From: Emcibacteraceae bacterium
GTDB taxonomy: Bacteria; Pseudomonadota; Alphaproteobacteria; Sphingomonadales; Emcibacteraceae
Direction: 5' to 3'
Length of the DNA: 13,291 nt
Assembly: GCA_016763335.1 (NCBI GenBank)
Contig: JAESUD010000148.1
Location: forward strand, 1 to 13,291
Part shown: in pieces, positions 6,175 through 13,291 of the stretch
Position numbering within the stretch: the first letter of the stretch is position 1
Layout of the letters: each line of letters starts with the position of its first letter
Notes under the pieces: model-generated
The model's input: only the letters and a program-made list of their open reading frames with translations
Told to the model about the DNA's origin: nothing
Databases searched by the model: none
Translations under genes and position numbers: made by a program

Positions 6175-6576
6175 TTAAATATCATGCACAAATATTTTTA
6201 ACATAGGGTACAGGTCTTTAAACAATTCTATATCTCGTTTTTCATTGAAATGTGCATGATCAGGCACCATTAATTTTAAGGTATTCAAAGCCTTCAACAC
6301 GTCTTCTGCCTCGGGTTTTTTATCATAATCGCCTGAGAATATTTTTCTGAGCCATTTACAAATTCTAGTTACGCGCGGCCAACCAAAAATAGCGGCCTCA
6401 CATTCCAGATTATAAGCAATTGATAAAACATCTTCTTTGTTATTTTTATGGATTGCTCCCTCAAGGTCATCAATCCTGCCTTTTAACCCCGTTACAAATT
6501 CCCCAGCTGCCTTATCCACAGCAAGGTTAGCACGCGCGATCATTTCATCTTTTTCTTTTTTTGATTGTTCATCCAT
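6175..6576 (-). CDS. Hpt-like protein with degenerate phosphotransfer site
   Basis: I read this from ATG 6576 (MDEQSKKEKDEM), giving 133 residues. A longer open frame up to 6696 overlaps the receiver gene by more than 100 bases and is unlikely. The protein is helical. Residues about 52-72 (SIAYNLECEAAIFGWPRVTRI) line up by eye with the H-box of alphaproteobacterial Hpt proteins, typically iAH(D/N)iKGqggtFGyplvt. Phosphate-accepting His is Tyr55, Lys is Glu58 and Gly is Cys59, while FGWP and VTRI are kept. It would then be a phosphorylation-dead Hpt fold, perhaps a binding partner or decoy for the receiver. It lies 13 bp downstream of the receiver gene in the same direction, clearly one operon. 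It ends 6 bp from the convergent Rieske gene. The Hpt assignment is my pattern reading and is moderately certain. Confidence 0.72.
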   Translation of the reverse strand: MDEQSKKEKDEMIARANLAVDKAAGEFVTGLKGRIDDLEGAIHKNNKEDVLSIAYNLECEAAIFGWPRVTRICKWLRKIFSGDYDKKPEAEDVLKALNTLKLMVPDHAHFNEKRDIELFKDLYPMLKIFVHDI

Positions 6577-6589
6577 TATTTTAGCCAAC

Positions 6590-7111
6590 TTATTTTTCTT
6601 GAATGTTTCCTGCAGAACCACGGCGGTCACTTTCACCTTCCCAGTCAGTAATATGCTTCCTTTGACGGCGCCGATTTGGCCCTGTAAATTCACCACTATT
6701 GATAAAGTCGCGTTTATTATTTATCGCATTATTTAACTTCAACAATACCTGATCCGGTGAAAATGGCTTGCCAATCACTTCCGTAACACCCGCATCACGC
6801 GCTTTCACAATTGTTTTTAGATCAGTAACACCCGTATCAAGTATGATCGGTAAATCTTGATCATTTTTGCTACTTTCTTTTGTCCTTATTGTTTTTATGA
6901 ATTCAAGACCGGATTTATCCTCCATCATGAAGTCAACAAAAATACAATCAATTTCCGAGTTATAATATTTTTTTTCCGCCTGTTCGAGCGTATTACAGAG
7001 CATTATTTTTCTTACCCCGAAAGCTTCTAATATGGAATATAATGTTTTGGCAATGAATGTATTGCTGTCAACAATAAGAATTTTTAAATCTTTTATTTCA
7101 ACATTCTCCAT
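6590..7111 (-). CDS. Response regulator receiver protein (CheY-like) with RRR-type tail
   Basis: The 173-residue protein has one receiver domain (about 8-130) and no DNA-binding domain. Visible active-site residues are D15 in ILIVDSN (second acidic residue replaced by Ser), the phosphoacceptor D60 in DCIFVDFMM, T93 in ILDTG and K115 in VIGKPFS, so phosphorylation should be possible. The C-terminal tail (about 140-173) is basic and unstructured-looking, with FTGPNRRRQRK and ESDRRG; I know similar GPxRRR...GxxRR tails from stand-alone alphaproteobacterial response regulators. AGG lies 8 bases before the ATG. The Hpt-like gene follows in the same operon, so the two probably act together in a phosphorelay or a control branch. 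No histidine kinase is present in the window. The gene is divergent from the FAD oxidoreductase at 7228, with 116 bp between starts. Confidence 0.9.
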   Translation of the reverse strand: MENVEIKDLKILIVDSNTFIAKTLYSILEAFGVRKIMLCNTLEQAEKKYYNSEIDCIFVDFMMEDKSGLEFIKTIRTKESSKNDQDLPIILDTGVTDLKTIVKARDAGVTEVIGKPFSPDQVLLKLNNAINNKRDFINSGEFTGPNRRRQRKHITDWEGESDRRGSAGNIQEK

Positions 7112-7169
7112 ATTTTAACCTGTCCATACGTAACATTCTTATGTTTTCCTCAAATAATGGCCAATTTTA

Positions 7170-7198
7170 CTGACAAAGTATAAATAGAACGTTACAAA
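7170..7198 (+). promoter_or_regulatory. Putative promoter of the oxidoreductase-aminotransferase-peptidase run
   Basis: CTGACA (7170-7175) and TACAAA (7193-7198) are separated by the ideal 17 bases and lie 30 bases before the ATG at 7228. An AAGG ribosome site follows. It would drive 7228-8526 and, by read-through, the two genes after it. Both boxes deviate from consensus, so confidence is modest. Confidence 0.35.
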
Positions 7199-7227
7199 AT
7201 ATGAAGATTAAATTTTAAGGCAATGAT

Positions 7228-8526
7228 ATGCATCAATTTAAGAATAATACCTACTGGCATACCAACGTCAATGAACAAGTCATTTCTGAGGCAGCATTAC
7301 CAAAAAATATTGATGTGATAATCATCGGTGCGGGCTTTACCGGACTTGCAACTGCACTACATTTATTACGCGGCGGAAAATCGGTGGCGGTTTTTGATGC
7401 CATGAAACTCGGTGATGGTGCCAGCGGTAAAAACGGCGGCATGATTGGTCCTAGCCTTCATAAACTTGGCCTTGATGGATTAAGCGGTAAATACGGCAAA
7501 GAAAGAGCCCTTGATATTTTACAAGAAGGAATGACAGCAATTGATTATTTCCAAAAATTTATTGTTGAAGAAAATATCGATTGTGATTTAAAAATGACCG
7601 GCCGGTTTCGCGGTGTCATCGGTAAAAAGGCCCTCGATGGCGTCATGCGCGATAGCGAAAATTTAATGGCATTAAACGGTTTTAAATTTGATGTGGTAAA
7701 ACCAGAAAATGTTCATGATGAAATCGGATCCGATATTTATCAAGGCGGCGTTATTTACCATCAGGACGGTGGAATACATCCTTATAAATTAGTGCGAGCA
7801 CTCGCAGAAAAGGTGCTTCAACTTGGCGGCAGTATCCATCAGGAAACCCGTGTGGAAAATATCATAAAAACACCAACAGGTTTTCAAATTGCAACGGAAA
7901 AAGGATCACTATTGGCCGGCGATGTGGTTGTTGCCAGCAACGGCTATAGCAAGAAATTTTCAAATGGTATGTTGCCCTATTTTTATAAACGACTACTACC
8001 AATTACATCAGCAATGATTGCCACCGAAGAATTACCGCAAGAACAAATAGACCGTATGTTTCCTAAAAAACGTATGCACGGCGGCAATCACCGGCTTGTC
8101 CAATATTATAGGGCCAGCCCGGATCATAAAAGAGTTTTATTTGGCGCACGCGGTCCGGATGCTTACGACCGCCCTTTGCAAAATGGAACTGTTCTTAAAA
8201 AACATCTTTGTAAAATATTTCCTGAACTGGATAAGGTAAAAATTGATTATTCATGGTCCGGCAAGGTGGCCTACACGTTTGATCACACACCACATCTCGG
8301 CAAACATGATGGGCTTTATTATGCAATTGGTTATTGCGGTTCCGGGGTTACCCGCTCTATTTATCTGGCTAGACAACTTTCCCGCAGGATTTTGGGACAG
8401 AGTGATTTCCAGACTGCATTCGATGATCTGTCCTTTGAAAGCAAGCCATTTTACACGGGAACACCGTGGTTTATGCCCGCCATTTTAAAATGGCATAGTT
8501 TTCTTGATCATATTGACGGAAATTAA
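7228..8526 (+). CDS. DAO-family FAD-dependent oxidoreductase (PuuB-like) 1
   Basis: A 432-residue flavoprotein. The N-terminal dinucleotide-binding motif GAGFTGLATALHLLRGGKSV (G34, G36, G39) and the acidic residue of VFDA bind the FAD ribose. GASGKNGGMIG near residues 65-75 is the usual second flavin contact, and a C-terminal YAIGYCGSGVTRS closes the FAD site. This architecture belongs to the D-amino acid oxidase/glycine oxidase/gamma-glutamylputrescine oxidase (PuuB) group, which oxidises amino or N-methyl groups, often giving an aldehyde or demethylated product plus H2O2 or reduced acceptor. The substrate is unknown. The aminotransferase follows after 75 bp on the same strand, so joint action on an amine is plausible. 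An AAGG sequence lies about 8 bases before the ATG. A second, different DAO-type gene lies at 11975-13252. Confidence 0.92.
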   Translation: MHQFKNNTYWHTNVNEQVISEAALPKNIDVIIIGAGFTGLATALHLLRGGKSVAVFDAMKLGDGASGKNGGMIGPSLHKLGLDGLSGKYGKERALDILQEGMTAIDYFQKFIVEENIDCDLKMTGRFRGVIGKKALDGVMRDSENLMALNGFKFDVVKPENVHDEIGSDIYQGGVIYHQDGGIHPYKLVRALAEKVLQLGGSIHQETRVENIIKTPTGFQIATEKGSLLAGDVVVASNGYSKKFSNGMLPYFYKRLLPITSAMIATEELPQEQIDRMFPKKRMHGGNHRLVQYYRASPDHKRVLFGARGPDAYDRPLQNGTVLKKHLCKIFPELDKVKIDYSWSGKVAYTFDHTPHLGKHDGLYYAIGYCGSGVTRSIYLARQLSRRILGQSDFQTAFDDLSFESKPFYTGTPWFMPAILKWHSFLDHIDGN

Positions 8527-8533
8527 CTTTCAT

Positions 8534-8554
8534 GGATTGATCAAATGATCATCC
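8534..8554 (+). other. Short hairpin between oxidoreductase and aminotransferase genes
   Basis: GGAT(T)GATC-AAAT-GATCATCC can fold into an 8-bp stem with one bulged T and a 4-base loop. A GTTTTT run comes 11 bases later, too distant for a standard intrinsic terminator. It also contains TGATCA twice, two bases apart (8538-8543, 8546-8551), which could be a protein site instead. Confidence 0.28.
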
Positions 8555-8601
8555 TGTGTATATAGTTTTTATTCGTAAATTAATAATTTTAAGGGTAAAA
8601 A

Positions 8602-9915
8602 ATGTCCGCAAATATGCAAAACCTCGAATCCTACTGGATGCCATTTACAGCCAACCGTGCTTTTAAGAAAAACCCGCGCCTTTTTGCCTCCGCGGATGGC
8701 ATGTATTATCAAACCACTGAAGGGAAAAAAATTCTTGATGGGTGTGCGGGTCTATGGTGCGTCAATGCGGGACATGGTCAGAAAAAAATTAACGACGCCC
8801 TTAAATTTCAAATTGATCAAATGACTTATTCACCGGCATTTCAAGGCGGTCATCTTGGCGCTTTTGAATTTGCCGAACGCCTTGCCGATATGTTCCCTGG
8901 TAATCTTAACCACGTGTTTTTTACCAATTCAGGATCAGAAGCAGCCGATACATCCCTTAAGCTGGCCCGCGCCTATTATAAGGCCCGCGGCAATCCGGAA
9001 AAAGTTAAACTCATCGGCCGCGATAAAGGCTATCATGGGGTTAATTTCGGCGGTCTTTCGGTTGGTGGCATTCCCGCCGCCCGCAAAGTGTTTGGCCCGT
9101 TTCTGCCTGAAGTTGACCATCTGCCTCATACTCATAATGTTGACGGCAATTTATTTGCAAAAGGCCAGCCGGAAAATGGCGCAAACCTCGCCGATAGATT
9201 ACTGGAAATTATTGAACTTCACGGCGCAGAAACAATCGCCGCCGTAATCGTTGAACCCATGGCCGGATCAGCCGGTGTGGTTGTGCCGCCAAAAGGATAT
9301 TTAGAACGCCTGCGAAAAATCACCAAGGATAATGATATCCTGCTTATATTTGACGAAGTCATCACTGCCTTCGGTAGAACCGGGGATGTATCAACCGCGT
9401 CATTGCTTAATATCCAACCCGATATGATCAACACAGCCAAGGGACTTACCAATGGTGCTGTACCCATGGGCGCCGTATTAATTAGTGACGAAATTCAAAG
9501 CACGATCGTCGATGGCCCACCAGATGTTATTGAGCTATTCCACGGCTATACATATTCCGGGCACCCTCTTGCCTGCGCTGCGGGTATCGCCACAATGGAC
9601 GTTTACGCCGAGCAAAAATTATTTGAAAGAGCCGCATCCCTTACCCCTTATTTTGAGAAAGCAGTTCATAGCCTTAAGCGCCATGACAACGTACGTGATA
9701 TACGTAACTTCGGCATGGTTGCCGCCATTGATCTAATCCCACGGGAAGGCGCACCCGCCGCGAGGGCCTTTGATGCCTATTTAAAAGCATTCGAGCAAGG
9801 CGTGCTGATCCGAACAACTGGCGACATTATTGCCCTGTCACCGCCCCTTATTATTGATGAAAGCGAAATAGAAACAATCATCGACACATTAGACGATATT
9901 TTAGCAACCATATAA
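8602..9915 (+). CDS. Class III omega-amino acid:pyruvate aminotransferase (beta-alanine type)
   Basis: A 437-residue PLP enzyme of aminotransferase class III. Its whole length looks like the beta-alanine:pyruvate transaminases (BauA/AptA group): YWMPFTANRAFKKNPRL at the start, GCAGLWCVNAGHG, FFTNSGSEAADT (PLP phosphate contacts), RDKGYHGVNFGGLSVGG, the Asp of LIFDEVITAFGRTG (D251) that binds the PLP nitrogen, and the Schiff-base Lys280 in TAKGLTNGAVPMGAV. It should move the amino group of an omega-amino acid or primary amine to pyruvate, giving alanine and a semialdehyde; beta-alanine, GABA, putrescine-type and hypotaurine-type donors are possible. No semialdehyde dehydrogenase is present in the window, so the next step is encoded elsewhere. 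It sits between the DAO-type oxidoreductase (75 bp) and the S9 peptidase (20 bp), likely in one transcript. GC is visibly higher here than in the first 7 kb. Confidence 0.94.
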   Translation: MSANMQNLESYWMPFTANRAFKKNPRLFASADGMYYQTTEGKKILDGCAGLWCVNAGHGQKKINDALKFQIDQMTYSPAFQGGHLGAFEFAERLADMFPGNLNHVFFTNSGSEAADTSLKLARAYYKARGNPEKVKLIGRDKGYHGVNFGGLSVGGIPAARKVFGPFLPEVDHLPHTHNVDGNLFAKGQPENGANLADRLLEIIELHGAETIAAVIVEPMAGSAGVVVPPKGYLERLRKITKDNDILLIFDEVITAFGRTGDVSTASLLNIQPDMINTAKGLTNGAVPMGAVLISDEIQSTIVDGPPDVIELFHGYTYSGHPLACAAGIATMDVYAEQKLFERAASLTPYFEKAVHSLKRHDNVRDIRNFGMVAAIDLIPREGAPAARAFDAYLKAFEQGVLIRTTGDIIALSPPLIIDESEIETIIDTLDDILATI

Positions 9916-9935
9916 AACTAAAGTTGGAACCAGAA

Positions 9936-11972
9936 ATGAAAGCAATAATATTATCAGTGGCATTAGCCGTCGTTACATCCACAACAGGAGCTAATGCCCA
10001 GTCGGAAAATTCACGAAAATTTACCGCACTTGATGTATTTAACCTGGAATATGCCACTGACCCGCGTCCCTCGACCGATGGTTCCGAAATTGTTTATGTG
10101 CGCAGATCAAATGATATTATGACCGACCGCACCCGATCTAATATCTGGAGCGTTAAAGCGGATGGTTCCGAAAATCGCCCGCTTCTTTCCGGCCGTGATA
10201 ATTATTCATCACCACGCTGGTCGCCTGACGGCAGTAAAATTGCTTATACATCCGCCGCTGAAGGCAGCAATCAAATTTATCTACGTTGGCACGATAGCGG
10301 GCAGACAGCATTACTAAGCAATTTGACCCTTTCGCCGGGCGGCCTGACATGGTCACCGGACGGAAAATGGTTAGCATTCACCAGCCGGGTTCCGATTAAA
10401 AATCCGACCCTCGCCAAATCACCAAAAAAACCTAAAGGCGCGAAATGGGCCGAACCCATGCATATTATTGATGCCGTGCGTTATCAACGTGATGGCAGGG
10501 GTATTTTATCACCGGGCTATACACAGATTTTTATCATCCCGTCTGATGGCGGCACACCGCGGCAAATAACACGCGGTAATTTTAATCATGGCGGACCACT
10601 TTCTTGGTCGGCGGACAGCTCAAACATTCTTTTTTCAAGTAACCAACATGCCCAGTGGGAACTGGAAACGTCTGAAAGCGATATTTATTCTATCGCTATT
10701 AATGACGGAACTCTTAAGCAGATCACCGATGAACCCGGTTCAGAAAGAAACCCGACTTATTCACCGGACGGCAGTATGATTGCTTTCTCAAAACAGGCTA
10801 ATACGCCAATTATGTTTAAAAATACCTATCTTGCCGTGATGAATGCCGACGGTACAAATGAAAAAATATTAACCCCTGATCTTGATCGCCCTGCATCAAA
10901 TGCAAAATGGGCAAGTGACAATAAAAGCCTCTATTTCCAATATGATGATCGCGCCGTCCGCAAAGTTGCCAATGTTAATCTTAGCGGTGATATTAATATC
11001 ATTGCCGAAGGATTAAGCGGTACATCACTGGGACGGCCATATTTAAGTGGCGGATATAATATGTCAAAAAATGGCCTTGTTACCTTCACTTACGGCACAA
11101 CTCATAGGCCCGCCAACATTGCCATTATGGACGGCGATGAAATGCGGGTTCTCACCAATCTTAATGATGATTTCCTTAGCCATAAAGACCTCGGAGAGGT
11201 TCATGAAATTATCTATAAATCATCCCACGACGGACAGGAAATTCAAGGATGGTATTTGACACCGCCGAATTTTGATCCAAGCAAAAAATATCCACTTATC
11301 CTCGAAATTCACGGCGGCCCGGGCCTTGCCTATGGACCAGGTTTTTCTGCTGAATTTCAGCGTTTTGTCGCAGAAGGATATGTGGTTTTCTTTGATAATC
11401 ACCGAGGGAGTTCAAGTTACGGCGAAAAATTTTCAATGTTGCTCCATAACAAATATTCTAGCATAGATGATTTTGCCGATCATAATTCAGGTGTTGATGC
11501 GATGATTGACCTTGGCTTCATTGATGAAAATAATCTGTTTATCACGGGCGGTTCTGCGGGCGGCATTGCCGCGGCATATGCCATTGGTCTAACAAACCGT
11601 TTTAATGCCGCCGGTGTTATTAAACCGATCGTAAACTGGCTTAGCAAATCGCTTTATGCCGATAGTTCCATCGGGCAGCTTCATAACCAGTTCCCCGGCT
11701 ACCCATGGGATAATGTTGAACATTTTTGGAAACGCTCCCCAATGTCGCTCGTCGGTAATGTTACAACACCGACGCTTCTCATGACTGGTGAAGAAGATCG
11801 CCGGACGCCGATACCGGAAATTGAACAATATTATCAAGCCTTGAAATTGCTTCAGGTGGATACGATCATGGCACGCGTACCCGGATCACCCCACGGCATT
11901 GCCGGCAGGCCATCACGCCTAAACGCCAAGGTCGATAATATCATGGCTTGGTTTGAAAGATATAAAAAATAA
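9936..11972 (+). CDS. Secreted S9 family peptidase (prolyl oligopeptidase/acylaminoacyl-peptidase type)
   Basis: From ATG 9936 the protein has 678 residues. A TTG start at 9924 would add only four residues before a clear signal peptide (MKAIILSVALAVVTSTTGANA, cut after A21 before QS), so I prefer the ATG; GGA lies 8 bases upstream. Residues about 40-410 form a beta-propeller with repeated PD40 strands (WSPDGSKIAYTS, WSPDGKWLAFTS, WSADSSNILFSS, YSPDGSMIAFS). The C-terminal alpha/beta-hydrolase domain has an oxyanion-type HGGPG and the triad Ser540 in GGSAGG, Asp621 in TGEEDRRTP and His653 in GSPHGIAG. It should cleave short peptides or acyl-amino acids in the periplasm. It follows the aminotransferase by 20 bp, which suggests that it supplies amino acids or removes a blocking group from a peptide-linked substrate. 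It ends 2 bp from the convergent oxidoreductase gene. Confidence 0.93.
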   Translation: MKAIILSVALAVVTSTTGANAQSENSRKFTALDVFNLEYATDPRPSTDGSEIVYVRRSNDIMTDRTRSNIWSVKADGSENRPLLSGRDNYSSPRWSPDGSKIAYTSAAEGSNQIYLRWHDSGQTALLSNLTLSPGGLTWSPDGKWLAFTSRVPIKNPTLAKSPKKPKGAKWAEPMHIIDAVRYQRDGRGILSPGYTQIFIIPSDGGTPRQITRGNFNHGGPLSWSADSSNILFSSNQHAQWELETSESDIYSIAINDGTLKQITDEPGSERNPTYSPDGSMIAFSKQANTPIMFKNTYLAVMNADGTNEKILTPDLDRPASNAKWASDNKSLYFQYDDRAVRKVANVNLSGDINIIAEGLSGTSLGRPYLSGGYNMSKNGLVTFTYGTTHRPANIAIMDGDEMRVLTNLNDDFLSHKDLGEVHEIIYKSSHDGQEIQGWYLTPPNFDPSKKYPLILEIHGGPGLAYGPGFSAEFQRFVAEGYVVFFDNHRGSSSYGEKFSMLLHNKYSSIDDFADHNSGVDAMIDLGFIDENNLFITGGSAGGIAAAYAIGLTNRFNAAGVIKPIVNWLSKSLYADSSIGQLHNQFPGYPWDNVEHFWKRSPMSLVGNVTTPTLLMTGEEDRRTPIPEIEQYYQALKLLQVDTIMARVPGSPHGIAGRPSRLNAKVDNIMAWFERYKK

Positions 11973-11974
11973 TA

Positions 11975-13252
11975 TTACAGGTGGTCAAAAAGCCGTGTTA
12001 GCTGGCTGCCTGTTTCATAATATATTTCACGTATTTTATTAAAAGGAACCGACTTCACGGTATTAAACGGAAGTGGCATATCCCGTGAATTAGTCCGGCC
12101 TAATATAAAGTCTGCCATTGCTCTACCAAAAGCAGTTCCGGGAGCAATCCCGCGACCACTAAAACCGCTTATGCTATATATTCCACGTCCCAAATCATGA
12201 ATATTTGGTATATAACTTTTCGAGCACGCAATGCGGCCAGACCATTTATAGGTCCAGTTCACAGGTCCAACATCCGGAAAAGTTTCACGGATCATTTTAT
12301 TGGCCCAAGAGGTTAAGATCGGCGCATTATCCATGAAAATATTACCAATGGTGCCGATTATAATTCTGCCATCTGCATCCGTACGATATGACCTCATAAC
12401 GGTGCGTGTATCCCATGTGCCATTCTTGCCCGGAAGAAAATGCTTTAATTTTTCATCATCAAGTGGATCACTGGCCAGCTGACAATAATGCATTGGCGTA
12501 TATGACCTTTTTATGAGAGGTAGAATATGTTCAAGATACGCATTGGTTGCCATTAAAACCCGTTCAGCTATTAAAATGCCCTTTGGCGTTTTGATATGCC
12601 AGCGTCCTCTTTTGTGGCGAATACTCATTGCCGGAGTATTCGTATAAACCTTACAGCCAGCATTTTGTGCCGCTTTCATTAAACCATGACAATATTCAAG
12701 CGGTTGAATAGTACCCGCACGCATATCATGGATGGCTCCCAAATAATTTTCAGCGGTCGTAAGTTTATAAGTTTCCGCTTTATCAAGTAACATGACACTG
12801 CCACCACGGGCATTTATTTGCCATGCTCTTTCTTCGATCGCTTTTAATCCGGCCTCGGAATGAGCCAAATGAAGCGTGCCATTTCGAACTGCATCACATT
12901 CAATATTATGCTCATCAATAAGGTCATATACCATGTCAGGTGCAGCGCTAAGAAAATCATTAAGCCGCTCACCATATCTTTTACCTATGGACCGTTCCAC
13001 ATCTTCGGGATTTATCCATAGCCCGGCATTGGTAAGCCCGACATTACGTCCTGATCCACCAAAGCCACTATATTCAGCCTCAAGCAATGCGACATTAGAA
13101 CCGGCCTCAGCAAACCTAAGTGCCGCAGACGTACCGGTAAATCCGCCGCCAATAACAGCCACATCCACCCTGTCCTCACCTTTTAAAATATTACTTTCAA
13201 AAATTGAATTTCGTGATAACGCCCAGAGTGTATTATTTACTTGTTGTGACAT
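11975..13252 (-). CDS. DAO-family FAD-dependent oxidoreductase (PuuB-like) 2
   Basis: A 425-residue flavoprotein of the same superfamily as the gene at 7228, but clearly divergent in sequence. The FAD motif is VDVAVIGGGFTGTSAALRFAEAGSNVALLEA (G35, G37, G40). It continues with GSGRNVGLTNAG near residues 66-77, where the first paralogue has GASGKNGG, and ends with YSISGFSGRGIAPGTAFG closing the FAD site. Length and motifs fit PuuB/ordL-type gamma-glutamylputrescine or amino acid oxidases that convert an amine to an aldehyde or imine. It is convergent with the peptidase gene, on the opposite strand, so it is transcribed separately. Only 39 bases of upstream sequence are in the window and I see no strong ribosome site before the ATG at 13252 (revcomp). 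The physiological substrate is unknown; a role in the same amine catabolism is likely from context alone. Confidence 0.92.
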   Translation of the reverse strand: MSQQVNNTLWALSRNSIFESNILKGEDRVDVAVIGGGFTGTSAALRFAEAGSNVALLEAEYSGFGGSGRNVGLTNAGLWINPEDVERSIGKRYGERLNDFLSAAPDMVYDLIDEHNIECDAVRNGTLHLAHSEAGLKAIEERAWQINARGGSVMLLDKAETYKLTTAENYLGAIHDMRAGTIQPLEYCHGLMKAAQNAGCKVYTNTPAMSIRHKRGRWHIKTPKGILIAERVLMATNAYLEHILPLIKRSYTPMHYCQLASDPLDDEKLKHFLPGKNGTWDTRTVMRSYRTDADGRIIIGTIGNIFMDNAPILTSWANKMIRETFPDVGPVNWTYKWSGRIACSKSYIPNIHDLGRGIYSISGFSGRGIAPGTAFGRAMADFILGRTNSRDMPLPFNTVKSVPFNKIREIYYETGSQLTRLFDHL

Positions 13253-13291
13253 ATGATTTTACAGCATGTTGTTAAAGTAATAATATGAATA

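Noticed and set aside
6577..6696. Upstream extension of the Hpt-like gene into the receiver gene
   Set aside because: The extra 40 residues come from antisense-free but different-frame reading of the receiver tail and have no Hpt character; ATG 6576 gives a 13-bp gap typical of an operon.
6437..6736. Plus-strand open frame of 99 codons
   Set aside because: Antisense to the Hpt-like and receiver genes, with no motif and no ribosome site.
9924..9935. TTG start for the S9 peptidase
   Set aside because: It adds MEPE before an otherwise normal signal peptide (acidic n-region), while ATG 9936 gives a basic n-region and has a GGA at good distance.
12876..13256. Plus-strand open frame of 126 codons
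   Set aside because: It lies wholly within the minus-strand FAD oxidoreductase, whose FAD-binding motifs are clear; the frame is Ser/Pro-rich antisense shadow.
1..13291. tRNA, rRNA, CRISPR array, insertion sequence or phage island
   Set aside because: No cloverleaf-like segment, regularly spaced repeats, transposase or integrase motif was seen; the window reads as ordinary chromosomal metabolic genes.

Overview
The window is AT-rich, clearly below 50% GC by eye with very AT-rich intergenic gaps. It carries 13 genes I consider real, on both strands, with no RNA gene, insertion sequence, phage gene or CRISPR array. The gene content suggests a free-living, probably marine alphaproteobacterium: a small DUF6356 protein, a receiver protein with an RRR-type C-terminal tail next to an Hpt-like protein, a betaine-type Rieske oxygenase and a beta-alanine-type aminotransferase. 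The assignment to Alphaproteobacteria is an inference from family distribution only.

Layout. Positions 1-338 (minus) hold the N-terminal part of a gene cut by the window edge, tentatively a 2-oxoglutarate oxygenase. Divergent from it is a TetR regulator (548-1099), with a textbook promoter and an inverted-repeat operator just upstream; it is followed at once by a GNAT acetyltransferase (1101-1901). A secreted thioredoxin-fold protein with CxxS instead of CxxC lies convergent (1906-2430, minus). Then come an FAD-linked 2-hydroxyacid-type dehydrogenase (2512-3885), an Lrp/AsnC regulator (3966-4427), a DUF6356 protein (4604-4834) and a Rieske oxygenase alpha subunit (4972-6168), all on plus. A minus-strand pair, receiver protein then Hpt-like protein (7111-6175), separates these from a plus-strand run of DAO-type FAD oxidoreductase (7228-8526), omega-amino acid:pyruvate aminotransferase (8602-9915) and secreted S9 peptidase (9936-11972). 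A second DAO-type oxidoreductase (11975-13252, minus) closes the window convergently.

How the genes may work together. The Rieske enzyme has the Glu found in quaternary-ammonium oxygenases. Together with two amine or N-methyl oxidases, an omega-aminotransferase, a hydroxyacid dehydrogenase and an Lrp regulator it looks like a catabolic island for a betaine or N-methylated amino acid, or for a polyamine-like amine: N-demethylation, oxidation, transamination to a semialdehyde. Two excellent matches to the Lrp consensus flank the lrp gene and suggest that it controls itself and the genes after it. No Rieske reductase and no aldehyde dehydrogenase is present, so the substrate and the full pathway remain inference. 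The receiver/Hpt-like pair is separately interesting because the phosphate-accepting His of the Hpt-like partner appears to be Tyr.
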